This document shows positions 32,425 through 41,479 of a stretch of DNA of 64,000 nt, in pieces. The stretch is from Alphaproteobacteria bacterium (GTDB lineage Bacteria; Pseudomonadota; Alphaproteobacteria; Ferrovibrionales; Ferrovibrionaceae). The stretch lies in the NCBI GenBank assembly GCA_947473805.1, contig CANJGB010000001.1, positions 1 to 64,000 of the forward strand, read 5' to 3'. Each line of letters starts with the position of its first letter. Within the stretch, counting starts at the first letter, position 1. Position numbers and translations under genes: made by a program. Under the pieces are notes generated by a model that saw only the letters and a program-made list of their open reading frames with translations, was not told where the DNA came from and ran no database searches.

Positions 32425-32434
32425 TAATTACTTG
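32418..32434. repeat. Perfect AT-rich palindrome at the irr stop codon
   Basis: CAAGTAAT-A-ATTACTTG spans the TAA of irr. Two arms of eight bases around one central base look more like an operator than a terminator. The binding protein is unknown. Confidence 0.5.
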
Positions 32435-32455
32435 CATATAAGGCGTTAAGTCTTA

Positions 32456-32474
32456 TTCTAGAAATATTCCAATC
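32456..32474 (+). promoter_or_regulatory. Irr-box-like element upstream of rubrerythrin
   Basis: TTCTAGAA-ATA-TTCCAATC resembles the iron control element of alphaproteobacterial Irr (recalled consensus TTnTAGAA-nnn-TTCTAnAA). The left half is complete and the right half partial. It abuts the -35 box of the rubrerythrin promoter, a position compatible with control by Irr, whose gene ends 32 bases upstream. Confidence 0.45.
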
Positions 32475-32476
32475 TA

Positions 32477-32504
32477 TTGACTTGGCCGTTGAGCAGGCGA
32501 TAAT
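32477..32504 (+). promoter_or_regulatory. Rubrerythrin operon promoter
   Basis: TTGACT (32477-32482) and GATAAT (32499-32504) are separated by 16 bases, giving a leader of about 55 bases before the rubrerythrin ATG. Confidence 0.55.
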
Positions 32505-32566
32505 CCGCTGATCGGTCGCCGGGCCTCGTTCCGTCCGCGACCGTCACCTGACAGCGGGAGAGAACC

Positions 32567-32986
32567 ATGCCGAAACTGGCCAGCACCAAGACCCATCAGA
32601 ACCTGAAAGACGCGTTCGCCGGCGAGAGCCAGGCCAACCGCCGCTACCTGTATTTCGCACAGAAGGCCGACGTCGAGGGCTACAACGACGTTGCCGCCGT
32701 GTTCCGCTCCACCGCCGAGGGCGAGACCGGCCACGCCCATGGCCATCTGGAATACCTCGCCGAAGTTGGCGACCCGGCCACCGGCCTGAAGATCGGCGCC
32801 ACTGGCGACAACCTGAAGGCATCGGTCGCGGGCGAAACCCACGAATATACCGACATGTATCCGGGCATGGCCAAGACCGCCCGCAGCGAAGGTTTCGACG
32901 AGATCGCCGACTGGTTCGAAACCCTGGCCAAGGCCGAGAAGAGCCACGCCGGCCGCTTCCAGAAGGCACTCGACCAGCTGGGCTAA
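32567..32986 (+). CDS. Rubrerythrin-family diiron protein without rubredoxin domain
   Basis: Rubrerythrins reduce hydrogen peroxide at a diiron site. The 139-residue four-helix protein carries the ligand motifs [24 protein letters not shown] (ExxH), [10 protein letters not shown] and EKSH. The C-terminal rubredoxin domain of classical rubrerythrins is missing, so electrons must come from a separate partner. The Fe-S protein encoded next is a candidate. GGGAGAG precedes the ATG. Confidence 0.93.
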   Translation: MPKLASTKTHQNLKDAFAGESQANRRYLYFAQKADVEGYNDVAAVFRSTAEGETGHAHGHLEYLAEVGDPATGLKIGATGDNLKASVAGETHEYTDMYPGMAKTARSEGFDEIADWFETLAKAEKSHAGRFQKALDQLG

Positions 32987-32998
32987 AACGACCGTCGC

Positions 32999-33030
32999 TC
33001 CCCTCGCTCTTCCCGGGAAGGGCGAGGGGA
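32999..33030. repeat. 32-base palindrome between rubrerythrin and Fe-S genes
   Basis: The arms TCCCCTCGC/GCGAGGGGA enclose CTTCCC/GGGAAG. Apart from one T-G wobble the whole stretch pairs, giving a 16-bp stem without a loop or T-run. It resembles REP-type palindromes; it could also set mRNA stability between the two genes. Confidence 0.6.
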
Positions 33031-33069
33031 CGGCACCGCCACCCGACCCGTCGAACAGGGGATTTCGAC

Positions 33070-34410
33070 ATGGCCAAGGAAGGCAGTCTCGCGGCGCCCA
33101 CGCGCCATCCACTCGACTGGCAGAATCCCGACTTCACCGACATGGCGAAGATCGAGGAGGAGTGCGAGCGCGTCTTCGACATCTGCCATGGCTGCCGCCG
33201 CTGCTTCAATCTGTGCGACAGCTTTCCCCGCCTGTTCGATCTGGTCGACGCCTCGCCCGACGAAATGGCCGGCGTCGCCAAGTCCGACTACAAGCAGGTG
33301 GTCGATGCCTGCACGCTGTGCGACCTCTGCTACATGGTCAAATGTCCCTACGTGCCGCCGCACGAATGGAACATCGATTTTCCGCACCTGATGCTTCGCT
33401 ACCGCGCCGCCGAGCACAAGGCGGGTAAGACGTCGTTCGCGACCAGGCAGCTGACCCAGACCGACCGCAACGGCACGCTGGCGCGCCCGGTCGCGCCGCT
33501 GGTCAACTGGGCCGGCGACGCCGGCAACAAGCTGACCCGTCCGGTGATGGAGGCCGTGCTCGATGTGCACCGCGAGGCGGTGCTGCCGAAATTCCATGGC
33601 AAGACCTTCGCCGCCCGCGCCAAGTCCGATGGTGTCACGGTCAACACCGCTGCGCCGGCCTTTGGCCGCAAGGCCGCGCTCTTCGCCACCTGCTTCGTCA
33701 ATTACAACAATCCCGACATCGGCGAAGCGACGCGCAAGGTGCTGGCCCATAACGGCGTCGCCACCGAGGTGGTCTATCCCGGCTGCTGCGGCATGCCGAA
33801 GCTGGAACAGGGCGACATCGCCGCCGTCGCGGCCGCCGCGAAAAAGGCCGCCGCCGCGTTCAAGCCCTATATCGACCAGGGCTACACGGTCGTTGCGCTG
33901 GTGCCGTCCTGCGCGCTGATGCTGAAATCGGAATGGCCGCTGATCCTGCCGCACGATCCGGACGTGCGCCGCCTGGCCGAGGCGACGCGCGACATTTCCG
34001 AATACGTGGTCGAGATCGCGAAGAAAGAGGGTCTGGCCCCCGGCCTCAAGCCGCTCGACGGCGGTGTCAGCCTGCACCTCGCCTGCCACGCGCGCGCGCA
34101 GAATGTCGGCGCCAAGGCGGCCGAGATGCTGCGTCTCGTGCCCCAGGCCGACGTTTCGGTGATCGAGCGCTGCTCGGGCCATGGCGGCTCGTGGGGTGTG
34201 ATGAAAGAGAATTATCCGACCGCGCTCAAGGTCGGCCGCCCGGTGGCGCGCCAGGCGCTGAACGACGCCAAGGCCCATGTCTGTTCCGAATGCCCGCTGG
34301 CCGGCGAACATATCGTGCAGGGCATGACCCGCCTGGCCGAGGATGCCCCGCTCAAGGTCAACCACGCCCAGCACCCCATCGAACTGATGGCTTTGTCCTA
34401 CGGGCTGTGA
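33070..34410 (+). CDS. Heterodisulfide-reductase/GlpC-like Fe-S oxidoreductase
   Basis: The 446-residue protein contains two N-terminal cluster motifs (CHGCRRCFNLC near 40-50 and CTLCDLCYMVKCP near 80-95). Two CCG-type domains follow (YPGCCGMPK and LACHAR...RCSGHGG). This is the GlpC/HdrD pattern of electron-transfer proteins. It is encoded between rubrerythrin and DUF3501, a linkage I know from other proteobacteria. It could carry electrons to rubrerythrin; this is inference. Confidence 0.88.
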   Translation: MAKEGSLAAPTRHPLDWQNPDFTDMAKIEEECERVFDICHGCRRCFNLCDSFPRLFDLVDASPDEMAGVAKSDYKQVVDACTLCDLCYMVKCPYVPPHEWNIDFPHLMLRYRAAEHKAGKTSFATRQLTQTDRNGTLARPVAPLVNWAGDAGNKLTRPVMEAVLDVHREAVLPKFHGKTFAARAKSDGVTVNTAAPAFGRKAALFATCFVNYNNPDIGEATRKVLAHNGVATEVVYPGCCGMPKLEQGDIAAVAAAAKKAAAAFKPYIDQGYTVVALVPSCALMLKSEWPLILPHDPDVRRLAEATRDISEYVVEIAKKEGLAPGLKPLDGGVSLHLACHARAQNVGAKAAEMLRLVPQADVSVIERCSGHGGSWGVMKENYPTALKVGRPVARQALNDAKAHVCSECPLAGEHIVQGMTRLAEDAPLKVNHAQHPIELMALSYGL

Positions 34411-34452
34411 ATTTTGATCGACCGCGTTCGTGGTCTTGCCGGTGAAAATCGA

Positions 34453-35058
34453 ATGTTCGACTTCAGCCTGAACAAGCGCGCCATCGCGCGTCCCGACATC
34501 ATCGCCACCGATGAGTACGCCAGGATGCGCCGCGCGCTGCGGCCCGAACTGGTGGCCGTAAAGAAGAACCGCCGTGTCGAGTGCGGCCCCTTTGCCACGT
34601 TTTACTTCGAGAACTACGTCACCATGTGGTGGCAGATCCAGGAGATGCTCTACATCGAGAAGGGCGGCGAGGAGCAGATCGGCGATGAGCTGCGCGCCTA
34701 TGCGCCGCTGGTGCCGAACGGCCGCGAACTGGTCGCCACCCTGATGTTCGAGATCGAGGACCCGGTCATTCGCCACAACACGCTGCTCAAGCTGGGCGGC
34801 GTCGAGAACCACATCTCGATCCAGGTCGGCAATGATGCCGTGATGGCGGTGGCCGAGACCGACCTTGAGCGCACCCGCGAGGGCGACGGCAAGGCATCGT
34901 CCGTCCACTTCCTGCATTTTCCGTTCACGCCGGCGCAGGTGGCGAAGTTCCGCGACCCCGCCGTGCCCGTGATGGCCGCCATCGACCATCCCGACTATGG
35001 CCACATGGCGCGGCTCACGCCGAACGTGCGCGCGGCGCTGGCGCGGGACTTCGACTGA
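34453..35058 (+). CDS. DUF3501-family protein
   Basis: The 201-residue soluble protein matches DUF3501, which is linked to rubrerythrin/Fe-S operons. Landmarks are KKNRRVECGPFATFYFENY and MWWQIQEMLYIE. No biochemical role is known to me. ATG 34453 is preferred; TTG 34414 would add 13 residues just after the Fe-S gene stop. Confidence 0.85.
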   Translation: MFDFSLNKRAIARPDIIATDEYARMRRALRPELVAVKKNRRVECGPFATFYFENYVTMWWQIQEMLYIEKGGEEQIGDELRAYAPLVPNGRELVATLMFEIEDPVIRHNTLLKLGGVENHISIQVGNDAVMAVAETDLERTREGDGKASSVHFLHFPFTPAQVAKFRDPAVPVMAAIDHPDYGHMARLTPNVRAALARDFD

Positions 35059-35062
35059 TCTT

Positions 35063-35899
35063 CTAGTTCAGTCCGTGGGCGATGAAGCCGAATTCATCGC
35101 CGTCCTTGGTGCCGCCGAGAATGCGGTAATAGCCGTTCGGATAGAATTCGCACACGAACGTCGCTTCCTGCGACGCGAGCAGATACGAAACGTGGTCGCC
35201 CTCCTCGCGCTTTCGCTGTCGGGTCGTGCTCAGCTCCATGTTCGCATAGCGCGGAATGCCGCGGATCGGCGAACGGCAGCGCGTCATCCCCGCCTCGTCC
35301 AGGCTGGCTTCGCGGGCGCGGGCGCGGGAGGCGTCATTGTCCTCGATGCCGACGATGTACTGGTCGCCCGCCGGATCGGCGAACAGCAGATAGGCTGCGG
35401 AGTAGCCGCGGCTGCTGACACGCCCGGTGGAGGGCTGGCCCAGCATCGCCACCAGTTCGTTCGCCTTGCCGCCCACGTACATCTCCGCCAGGCGGCGCAG
35501 CGTTTCGGTCGCCTGGCTGCGGTCCGCCGCAGACGGCGGCTCGGGCAGGCCCACCTTGGCGTTGTCGCCGGTGCGCCAGCGGAACAGCACGCGCTGCACC
35601 TCGTCGGGCCGCTGCGGCGGGCTTTCGAGGAAGACCTGGATGCGGTTGCGGTCGCCGCCCAGGCAGGAAAACCGCCTGATGCCGCTGGTCATGCGGTCGT
35701 CCGCCGTGCGCGCGCAGGTCAGTGCCTTGACCAGCCGGTCGCGCTCGCTGTTGAAACTGCCGAAACCCACGAACCAGCGGATGACCGGCAGGGAATAGAA
35801 GTCGAACTCCGCCCGCGCCGGCGGCGCCGTGACCAGGAAGATCAGGGCCAGGCCAAGCGCAAGCAGGGCCGTGCCGGTGCGAGGGCGAATCATGCGCAT
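35063..35899 (-). CDS. Secreted protein of unknown function
   Basis: The 278-residue product has a signal peptide (about 3-30, ending PPARAE). The mature part is mixed alpha/beta with four Cys and no recognised motif. It includes a segment similar in style to bacterial DUF-type periplasmic proteins. ATG 35899 is chosen; GTG 35917 and ATG 35893 are alternatives. It converges on the DUF3501 gene. Confidence 0.75.
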   Translation of the reverse strand: MRMIRPRTGTALLALGLALIFLVTAPPARAEFDFYSLPVIRWFVGFGSFNSERDRLVKALTCARTADDRMTSGIRRFSCLGGDRNRIQVFLESPPQRPDEVQRVLFRWRTGDNAKVGLPEPPSAADRSQATETLRRLAEMYVGGKANELVAMLGQPSTGRVSSRGYSAAYLLFADPAGDQYIVGIEDNDASRARAREASLDEAGMTRCRSPIRGIPRYANMELSTTRQRKREEGDHVSYLLASQEATFVCEFYPNGYYRILGGTKDGDEFGFIAHGLN

Positions 35900-36012
35900 G
35901 GGGCGATTATGCCTCACGCTTTCCCGCGCGTCATTGCCAGGCGCGGCGCATCCCGGTAAGGGCCCGGTGGACGGACTGGCCGATTGGCCCTAAACACGGG
36001 GCGGTTCCGATC

Positions 36013-37182
36013 ATGTCGCCTCCCCAAACCCATCCCGACGGCCCGCTCTTTGCCTACCGCGCCCTGCGCGGGACCGGCACCCTCACGGGCGACCCGCAGC
36101 AGGAATTGGCCGCCGAAAAGCTTCAGGGCCTGCACGGACTGCTCAGGGACTTCCGGCCGCAGGAGGAAGGCGGCTGGGCGCAGCGGCTGGGTTTCGGCCG
36201 CAAGCGCGAGGCGCCGCCCCAGGGCCTTTACATCTACGGCGATGTCGGCCGCGGCAAGTCGATGCTGATGGACCTGTTCTTCGCCAACGCGCCGGTGGCG
36301 AAAAAGCGCCGCGTGCACTTTCACGCCTTCATGCAGGAGGTCCACGCCGAGGTCCACCGCTGGCGCCAGCTCGACCCGAAGAGCCGCGATGGCGACGATC
36401 CGATCAAGCCGCTGGCGAAAAAGATCGCGAAGGATGCCTGGCTGCTCTGTTTCGACGAGTTCCAGGTCAGCGATGTGGCCGACGCCATGATCCTCGGCCG
36501 CCTGTTCGAGAAGCTGTTCGACCGCGACGTTGTCGTGGTTGCCACGTCCAACCGCCCGCCCGACGATCTGTACAAGAACGGCCTGAACCGCCCGCTGTTC
36601 CTGCCCTTCATCGCGCTGCTGAAGCAGAAGCTCGACGTCCTGCACCTTACCGGCGCCACCGACTATCGCCTGAACCGCCTCGCCGGCCATCCGGTGTGGC
36701 ACGTGCCGCCGGGGCCGGCCGCCGCTGCCGAACTGGAACAGGCCTTCGCCGCGCTGACTGATAACGCGCCGGGCGAACCGCTCGAGTTGAAGGTCCAGGG
36801 GCGTGCGCTGCACCTGCCCCGCCATGCGCGCGGCGTCGGCTTCGCCTCGTTCGCCGAGTTGTGCGAACGCGCGGTGGGCCCGGCGGACTTTCTCGCCGTG
36901 GCGGCCGCATGCCACACGCTGATTCTGTCCGACGTGCCCTGCCTGGGACCGGAAAAGCGCAACGCGGCGAAGCGCTTCGTCATCCTGGTCGATACGCTCT
37001 ACGAGGCAAAGTCCAAGCTGATCGCCTCCGCCGAGGCGGCGCCCGAACAGCTTTATGTCGAGGGCGACGGCAGTTTCGAATTCCAGCGCACCGTCAGCCG
37101 CCTCAACGAAATGCAAAGCGCCGAATACTGGGCGGAGCCACACCTGGCCGATGCGCCGGACGAGGACGCCGATTCAGCCTAG
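36013..37182 (+). CDS. zapE: Cell division ATPase ZapE (AFG1-like)
   Basis: The 389-residue AFG1/ZapE-family AAA+ protein has Walker [13 protein letters not shown] (about 75-86), Walker [12 protein letters not shown] and the arginine/sensor segment [10 protein letters not shown]. In E. coli ZapE destabilises the Z-ring under stress. It ends overlapping the convergent rppH by four bases. Confidence 0.92.
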   Translation: MSPPQTHPDGPLFAYRALRGTGTLTGDPQQELAAEKLQGLHGLLRDFRPQEEGGWAQRLGFGRKREAPPQGLYIYGDVGRGKSMLMDLFFANAPVAKKRRVHFHAFMQEVHAEVHRWRQLDPKSRDGDDPIKPLAKKIAKDAWLLCFDEFQVSDVADAMILGRLFEKLFDRDVVVVATSNRPPDDLYKNGLNRPLFLPFIALLKQKLDVLHLTGATDYRLNRLAGHPVWHVPPGPAAAAELEQAFAALTDNAPGEPLELKVQGRALHLPRHARGVGFASFAELCERAVGPADFLAVAAACHTLILSDVPCLGPEKRNAAKRFVILVDTLYEAKSKLIASAEAAPEQLYVEGDGSFEFQRTVSRLNEMQSAEYWAEPHLADAPDEDADSA

Positions 37183-37667
37183 CCGATCAGGTCGTGGAAC
37201 TCCTCGACCAGCTTCACATACAGGTCGCGCTTGAACGGCACGATGTAGTGCGGCAGTTCGCGGGGCGCCAGCCAGCGCCACTCGCCAAATTCCTGGTGCG
37301 GCACTTCGACATCGATCTCGGCATCGCTGCCGGTGAAGCGGAACGCGAACCATTTCTGCTTCTGGCCGCGATACTTGCCCTTCCACACCTTGCCCACCAG
37401 TTCCGGCGGCAGGTCGTAGGTCAGCCAGTCGCGGCTTTCGGCCAGCAGTTCGACCGAGCGCACGCTGGTTTCCTCCGCCAGTTCGCGCAGCGCAGCGGGA
37501 TAGGGGTCTTCACCGTCGTCGATGCCGCCCTGCGGCAATTGCCACGCCTCAGCGGTCTGGTCCAGGCGGCGGCCGACAAAGGCCAGGCCCTCGCGGTTCA
37601 GCAGCAGGATGCCGACGCCCGAGCGATAGGGCAGGGTGGTGACGTCGTCCGATTTCTTGTTGGCCAT
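37179..37667 (-). CDS. rppH: RNA pyrophosphohydrolase (Nudix)
   Basis: RppH removes 5' pyrophosphate from mRNA to start decay. The Nudix box [17 protein letters not shown] with AEET follows LPQ, and [10 protein letters not shown] is a family marker. Its length of 162 residues is typical. Confidence 0.94.
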   Translation of the reverse strand: MANKKSDDVTTLPYRSGVGILLLNREGLAFVGRRLDQTAEAWQLPQGGIDDGEDPYPAALRELAEETSVRSVELLAESRDWLTYDLPPELVGKVWKGKYRGQKQKWFAFRFTGSDAEIDVEVPHQEFGEWRWLAPRELPHYIVPFKRDLYVKLVEEFHDLIG

Positions 37668-37677
37668 GCGGGGGAAC

Positions 37678-38844
37678 CTAGCGCGCGGGCTGCCGGTTGA
37701 CGACTGCTGAAACCGGCGCCATGACTAGGCCGCGCGCCTGCAGGCCGGTGGCCCAGGCGCCGACACGTTCCAGCGTCACGGGATAGGGGAAGCCGATGCC
37801 GACAGCGCTGCCATTGTCGCGCGCGATCTTCTCCAGCTCCGCCAGCCGCGCGTCGATGGCAACGGCCGAGGCCTCGTTGTCGATGAAGCGGTCATTGACT
37901 GCGAACGGCATGTTCAGCTCGCGGCCGATCTGCGGGCCGACCGAACGCGAACCCGATTTGCTGTCGAGAAACAGCAGGCCGCGCTTCTTCACCGAATCCA
38001 GTACCGGGCGCAGGCTGTCGGCGCGCGCGGTAAAGCGCGAGCCGAGATAGTTCACCACGCCGACATAGCCGCTGGTCCGTGACAGCAGCCAGTCCAGGCG
38101 CTCCTGGTTTTCCGAATCGCTCAGCGTCGTCATCAGGGCCTGCGGGCCGGGGTCGCTCTGCGGATAATTCTCCGGCTCCATCGGCAATTGCAGGATCACC
38201 TCATGCCCGGCGGCCCGCGCCGCGGCGATGTGGGCCTGCAGGTTGTTCGCATAGGGGATGAAGCTCAGCGTCACCGGTCCCGGCAGTTTCTGGATCGCCG
38301 CCTGGGTCGCCGCGTCCGACAGGCCCAGCGACGCGATGACGAGTGCAATGCGTGGCCGCAATTCCTGGTCTTCGAAGGGGCGGGCATAGACGCGCCACGG
38401 TTGGCGCCCGTCGCGGCCGATCACCGGCAGCGGGCCGTCGCGTCCGACCTCGACCAGACCGGGATCTGGCGCCGGGGCCATCGACCGCGGTCCGGGGGCC
38501 GGCGTTGCGCGCGGTAGCGGCGGCGGCGCCGGCAGTGTCGCGCGCGGTGCCGGTGTTGTCGGTGCCGGTGTTGTCGGTGCCGGTGTTGTCGGTGCCGGGG
38601 TGGTGGCCGGCGGTGGTGCCGCAGGCGGCACAGGCGCGGGAGCGGGCGGCGCGACTTCCGGCGGCTCGGGCGGTGGCGGCTCCGGCAGCGCCAGGATGGC
38701 GGCGGGCAGCGATGCTGACGGGCGCGGCGCGGGCATCCGCAACACCCATGCGGCGCCACCGGCCAGGCCGGCGAGCACGACGATCCAGGCGATGATCATC
38801 GCCCATGGAAGGCGCCGGCGGGGCGCTTCTGGATCAGCCTTCAT
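37678..38844 (-). CDS. Divergent polysaccharide deacetylase (YibQ/DUF610) protein
   Basis: The 388-residue envelope protein has a cytoplasmic tail, one membrane helix (about 14-36) and a long Pro/Ala/Thr linker containing TTPAP repeats. A deacetylase-like domain (about 160-385) shows [22 protein letters not shown] and LQLPMEP. It lies in the usual rppH-YibQ-ctpA-envC-gpmI order, which suggests work on peptidoglycan remodelling. The linker is encoded by a minisatellite. Confidence 0.88.
   Translation of the reverse strand: MKADPEAPRRRLPWAMIIAWIVVLAGLAGGAAWVLRMPAPRPSASLPAAILALPEPPPPEPPEVAPPAPAPVPPAAPPPATTPAPTTPAPTTPAPTTPAPRATLPAPPPLPRATPAPGPRSMAPAPDPGLVEVGRDGPLPVIGRDGRQPWRVYARPFEDQELRPRIALVIASLGLSDAATQAAIQKLPGPVTLSFIPYANNLQAHIAAARAAGHEVILQLPMEPENYPQSDPGPQALMTTLSDSENQERLDWLLSRTSGYVGVVNYLGSRFTARADSLRPVLDSVKKRGLLFLDSKSGSRSVGPQIGRELNMPFAVNDRFIDNEASAVAIDARLAELEKIARDNGSAVGIGFPYPVTLERVGAWATGLQARGLVMAPVSAVVNRQPAR
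38546..38605 (-). repeat. 15-base minisatellite in the YibQ-like gene
   Basis: The + strand unit GGTGCCGGTGTTGTC occurs three times exactly (38546-38590) and once imperfectly. In the gene it encodes TTPAP repeats. Unit length divisible by three lets copy number change without breaking the frame. Confidence 0.9.
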
Positions 38845-38874
38845 CTTCGTGCGCCAGCGGGGCGGCGCCCCGGA

Positions 38875-40230
38875 TCAGTTGCTGGCGCGCTGCGGGGTGA
38901 ACATCGCGACGCCGCGCAGCAGGTCCAGCGCGCGCAGCAGCTGGTAGTCGCTGGCCGCATCTTCCGGCGAGCCGGGCACCGGGGCCGCCGGCGTTGCCGG
39001 TGTTGCCGGTGCGGGCGGCGTCACCACGCCGACGGCGGGCTTGTCCGCCGGCTTCGGCGCGTTCGGGTTGTTGAAGTGGTTGCGCAGGTCGGCTTCCGAG
39101 ACGCGCTTGCCGCTGTTCAGCGACTCTACTTTTGCCTGCTCGACCTCGATGTCCGGATCGATGCCGACCGCCTGGATCGAACGTCCCGACGGCGTGTAGT
39201 ACTTCGATGTGGTCAGGCGCAACGCGCCCTGGCCCGGCAGCGTGAAGATGGTCTGCACCGAACCCTTGCCGAACGACTTGGTGCCCAGGATCACCGCGCG
39301 GTGATGGTCCTGCAGCGCGCCGGCCACGATTTCGGAAGCCGAGGCCGAGCCGCCGTCGATCAGCACCACGACTGGCTTGCCGTCAGTGATGTCGCCGCGG
39401 TGCGCGTTGTAGCGCTGGCCCTCGTTCTGCTTCTTCTCGCTGCGGGTCGAAACGATCTCGCCCTGGTTCAGGAACGCGTCCGATACCTGGATCGCCTGGT
39501 CCAGCAGGCCACCCGGATTGCGGCGCAGGTCGATGACATAGCCCAGCACTTTCGCCGCGCCGATCTGTTCCTTCAGTTCATCGACCGCGCGCTTCAGGCC
39601 ACCCGAGGTCTGCTCGTTGAAGGTTGCGATCTTGATGTAGGCGACGTCGCCCTCGCGGCGATACTTCACCGACTGCACCTTGATCACGGCGCGCGTCAGG
39701 CTCAGCTGGATCGGCTTTTCGACGCCCTCGCGGCGCAGCGTGATCGCCAGCGACGAATTGATGGGCCCGCGCATCTTCTCGACCGCTTCCTGCAGCGTCA
39801 GGCCCTGCACCTGCTGGCCGTCGAGATGGGTGATCAGGTCGCCCGGCTTCACGCCGGCGCGCGATGCCGGGGTGTCGTCGATCGGCGCGACCACCTTGAC
39901 CAGGCCGTTCTCCATGGTCACTTCGATGCCCAGCCCGCCGAACTCGCCGCGGGTCTGCACCTGCATGTCCTTGTACTGCTTCTGGTTCATGTAGCTGGAG
40001 TGCGGATCCAGCGACGCCAGCATGCCGTTGATCGCGGCTTCCATCAGCGCCTGGTCGTCGACCTTGTCGACATAGTCGGCGCGCACGCGCTCGAACACGT
40101 CGCCGAACAGGTTCAGCTGCTTGTAGGTCTCCGAACTGGCGGCGTGAAGCGGCGCGCCCGGCACCGCGATCAGCGCAACGGCACTGGCCAAAGCCAGGGC
40201 GGCGACACCACCAAGCAGGAAATTGCGCAT
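38875..40230 (-). CDS. ctpA: Carboxy-terminal processing protease (S41)
   Basis: The 451-residue periplasmic protease has a signal peptide (1-30), a PDZ domain (about 90-175) and the S41 catalytic core. The nucleophile is in GGSASASEI and the Lys in GTKSFGKGS. The C-terminal tail is Pro/Ala rich with a short repeat. It acts on peptidoglycan enzymes or tail-tagged proteins in relatives. It starts one base from the envC stop. Confidence 0.94.
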   Translation of the reverse strand: MRNFLLGGVAALALASAVALIAVPGAPLHAASSETYKQLNLFGDVFERVRADYVDKVDDQALMEAAINGMLASLDPHSSYMNQKQYKDMQVQTRGEFGGLGIEVTMENGLVKVVAPIDDTPASRAGVKPGDLITHLDGQQVQGLTLQEAVEKMRGPINSSLAITLRREGVEKPIQLSLTRAVIKVQSVKYRREGDVAYIKIATFNEQTSGGLKRAVDELKEQIGAAKVLGYVIDLRRNPGGLLDQAIQVSDAFLNQGEIVSTRSEKKQNEGQRYNAHRGDITDGKPVVVLIDGGSASASEIVAGALQDHHRAVILGTKSFGKGSVQTIFTLPGQGALRLTTSKYYTPSGRSIQAVGIDPDIEVEQAKVESLNSGKRVSEADLRNHFNNPNAPKPADKPAVGVVTPPAPATPATPAAPVPGSPEDAASDYQLLRALDLLRGVAMFTPQRASN

Positions 40231-40231
40231 G

Positions 40232-41479
40232 CTAACCGCTAACCTTTCTTTCGCCCGCCACCAGCCATGGGATTGGATTCACAGGCTCGCCTTGGCGACG
40301 CACTTCAACGTACAGCACTGGCCGGTCGTCGCTGCCCATCTTGCCCACGGGTTCTCCGGCGGAAACTTTGTCGCCGACCGCCGCGTCGATGCGCTCAAGG
40401 CCGGACAGCAAGCTATGATATCCATCGCCGTGAGCAATTATCAAGAGAAGCCCGTAACCTTTGAACTGACCGGCGAAAACTACTTTGCCGGAAGCGGGGG
40501 CGACGACCTGCGCGGTGCTCCGGGTTTCGACGTCGATGCCCTTGCGGGCGCTGCCATTCTGGTCCGCCTCGCCGAACCGGCCGACCACCTGGCCGCGCGC
40601 CGGCAGGGTAATCGCCAGCCGCTCGCCGCGCGGGATTGAGGGTGGCGGCAGGGCGGCCAGCCGGTCGCGTTCCGCCGCCCGGCGCCGCGCCTCGGCGGTG
40701 CGCCTTTCCTCGGCCTGGCGGCGTTCTTCCTCCTCGCGGAGGCGCTGGATCAGCGCCCGCAGGTCGCGGGCCTCTTCAGCCAGAAGTTGTGCCTTTGTCT
40801 TCTGGTCCCGGCTGTCACCCAGCGTTTTCTGGTGGGTTTTGGCGATTTCCGCCTGCAGGGCGGCCAGGGCTGCCCGCTCGTCATTCAACTTTTCGATTTC
40901 GCCCACCAGGGCCGCCTGCTCGGTCTGGATGGTCTGGCGCAGGGCGGCCAGCTCGACCAGCTGGGCACGCAACTCGGTGGCCCGGTGTTCGATCGGGGGC
41001 ACCGTGGCGGCGATCAGCTGCGACGATCTGACCATGTCCAGCGCCGACCCTGGCGCCAGCAGAACGGCTTCCGCCGGCTGGCGGCTGAGGCGGACAAGGC
41101 CCGACAGCGTCGCCGACAGTTCTGCCCGCCGCGCCGACAGCGACTTGTTCATCTCGGTTTCCCGCGTCTGCAGGTCGGCCAGGCGGTCTTCAAGGTTGGT
41201 GACCGCACTTTCCTGCTTTTGCAGCGCGCGCGCCATGCTGACGCTCTTTTGCCGCAGGGTGCCCAGTTCGCTGGCCAGCTTCGCCGCCTGCGCGTCCAGC
41301 TCCTTGCGTCGCTGCTCCGCTTCCTTCAGGTCGCGCTCGACCTGCTGCAGCTTCTGCTGCGGCGGCGGATCGGCCGCCCATGCCGGCACCAAACTGGCCG
41401 GGACCAGCCCGGCGAGGAGAAGACAGGTCGCGAGAGCGGCGCCGTTACGCAATCGCGCGCTGGGCGGCACGCGCGGCAT
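40232..41479 (-). CDS. envC: EnvC-like murein hydrolase activator (M23/LytM)
   Basis: The 415-residue protein has a signal peptide (about 1-35), a long coiled coil (about 40-270) and a C-terminal LytM domain (about 290-400). The LytM metal-binding residues look incomplete (GKVVFAGQFKGYGLLLIIAHGDGYHSLLSGL), as expected of amidase activators. It overlaps the gpmI 3' end by 35 bases. Confidence 0.92.
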   Translation of the reverse strand: MPRVPPSARLRNGAALATCLLLAGLVPASLVPAWAADPPPQQKLQQVERDLKEAEQRRKELDAQAAKLASELGTLRQKSVSMARALQKQESAVTNLEDRLADLQTRETEMNKSLSARRAELSATLSGLVRLSRQPAEAVLLAPGSALDMVRSSQLIAATVPPIEHRATELRAQLVELAALRQTIQTEQAALVGEIEKLNDERAALAALQAEIAKTHQKTLGDSRDQKTKAQLLAEEARDLRALIQRLREEEERRQAEERRTAEARRRAAERDRLAALPPPSIPRGERLAITLPARGQVVGRFGEADQNGSARKGIDVETRSTAQVVAPASGKVVFAGQFKGYGLLLIIAHGDGYHSLLSGLERIDAAVGDKVSAGEPVGKMGSDDRPVLYVEVRRQGEPVNPIPWLVAGERKVSG

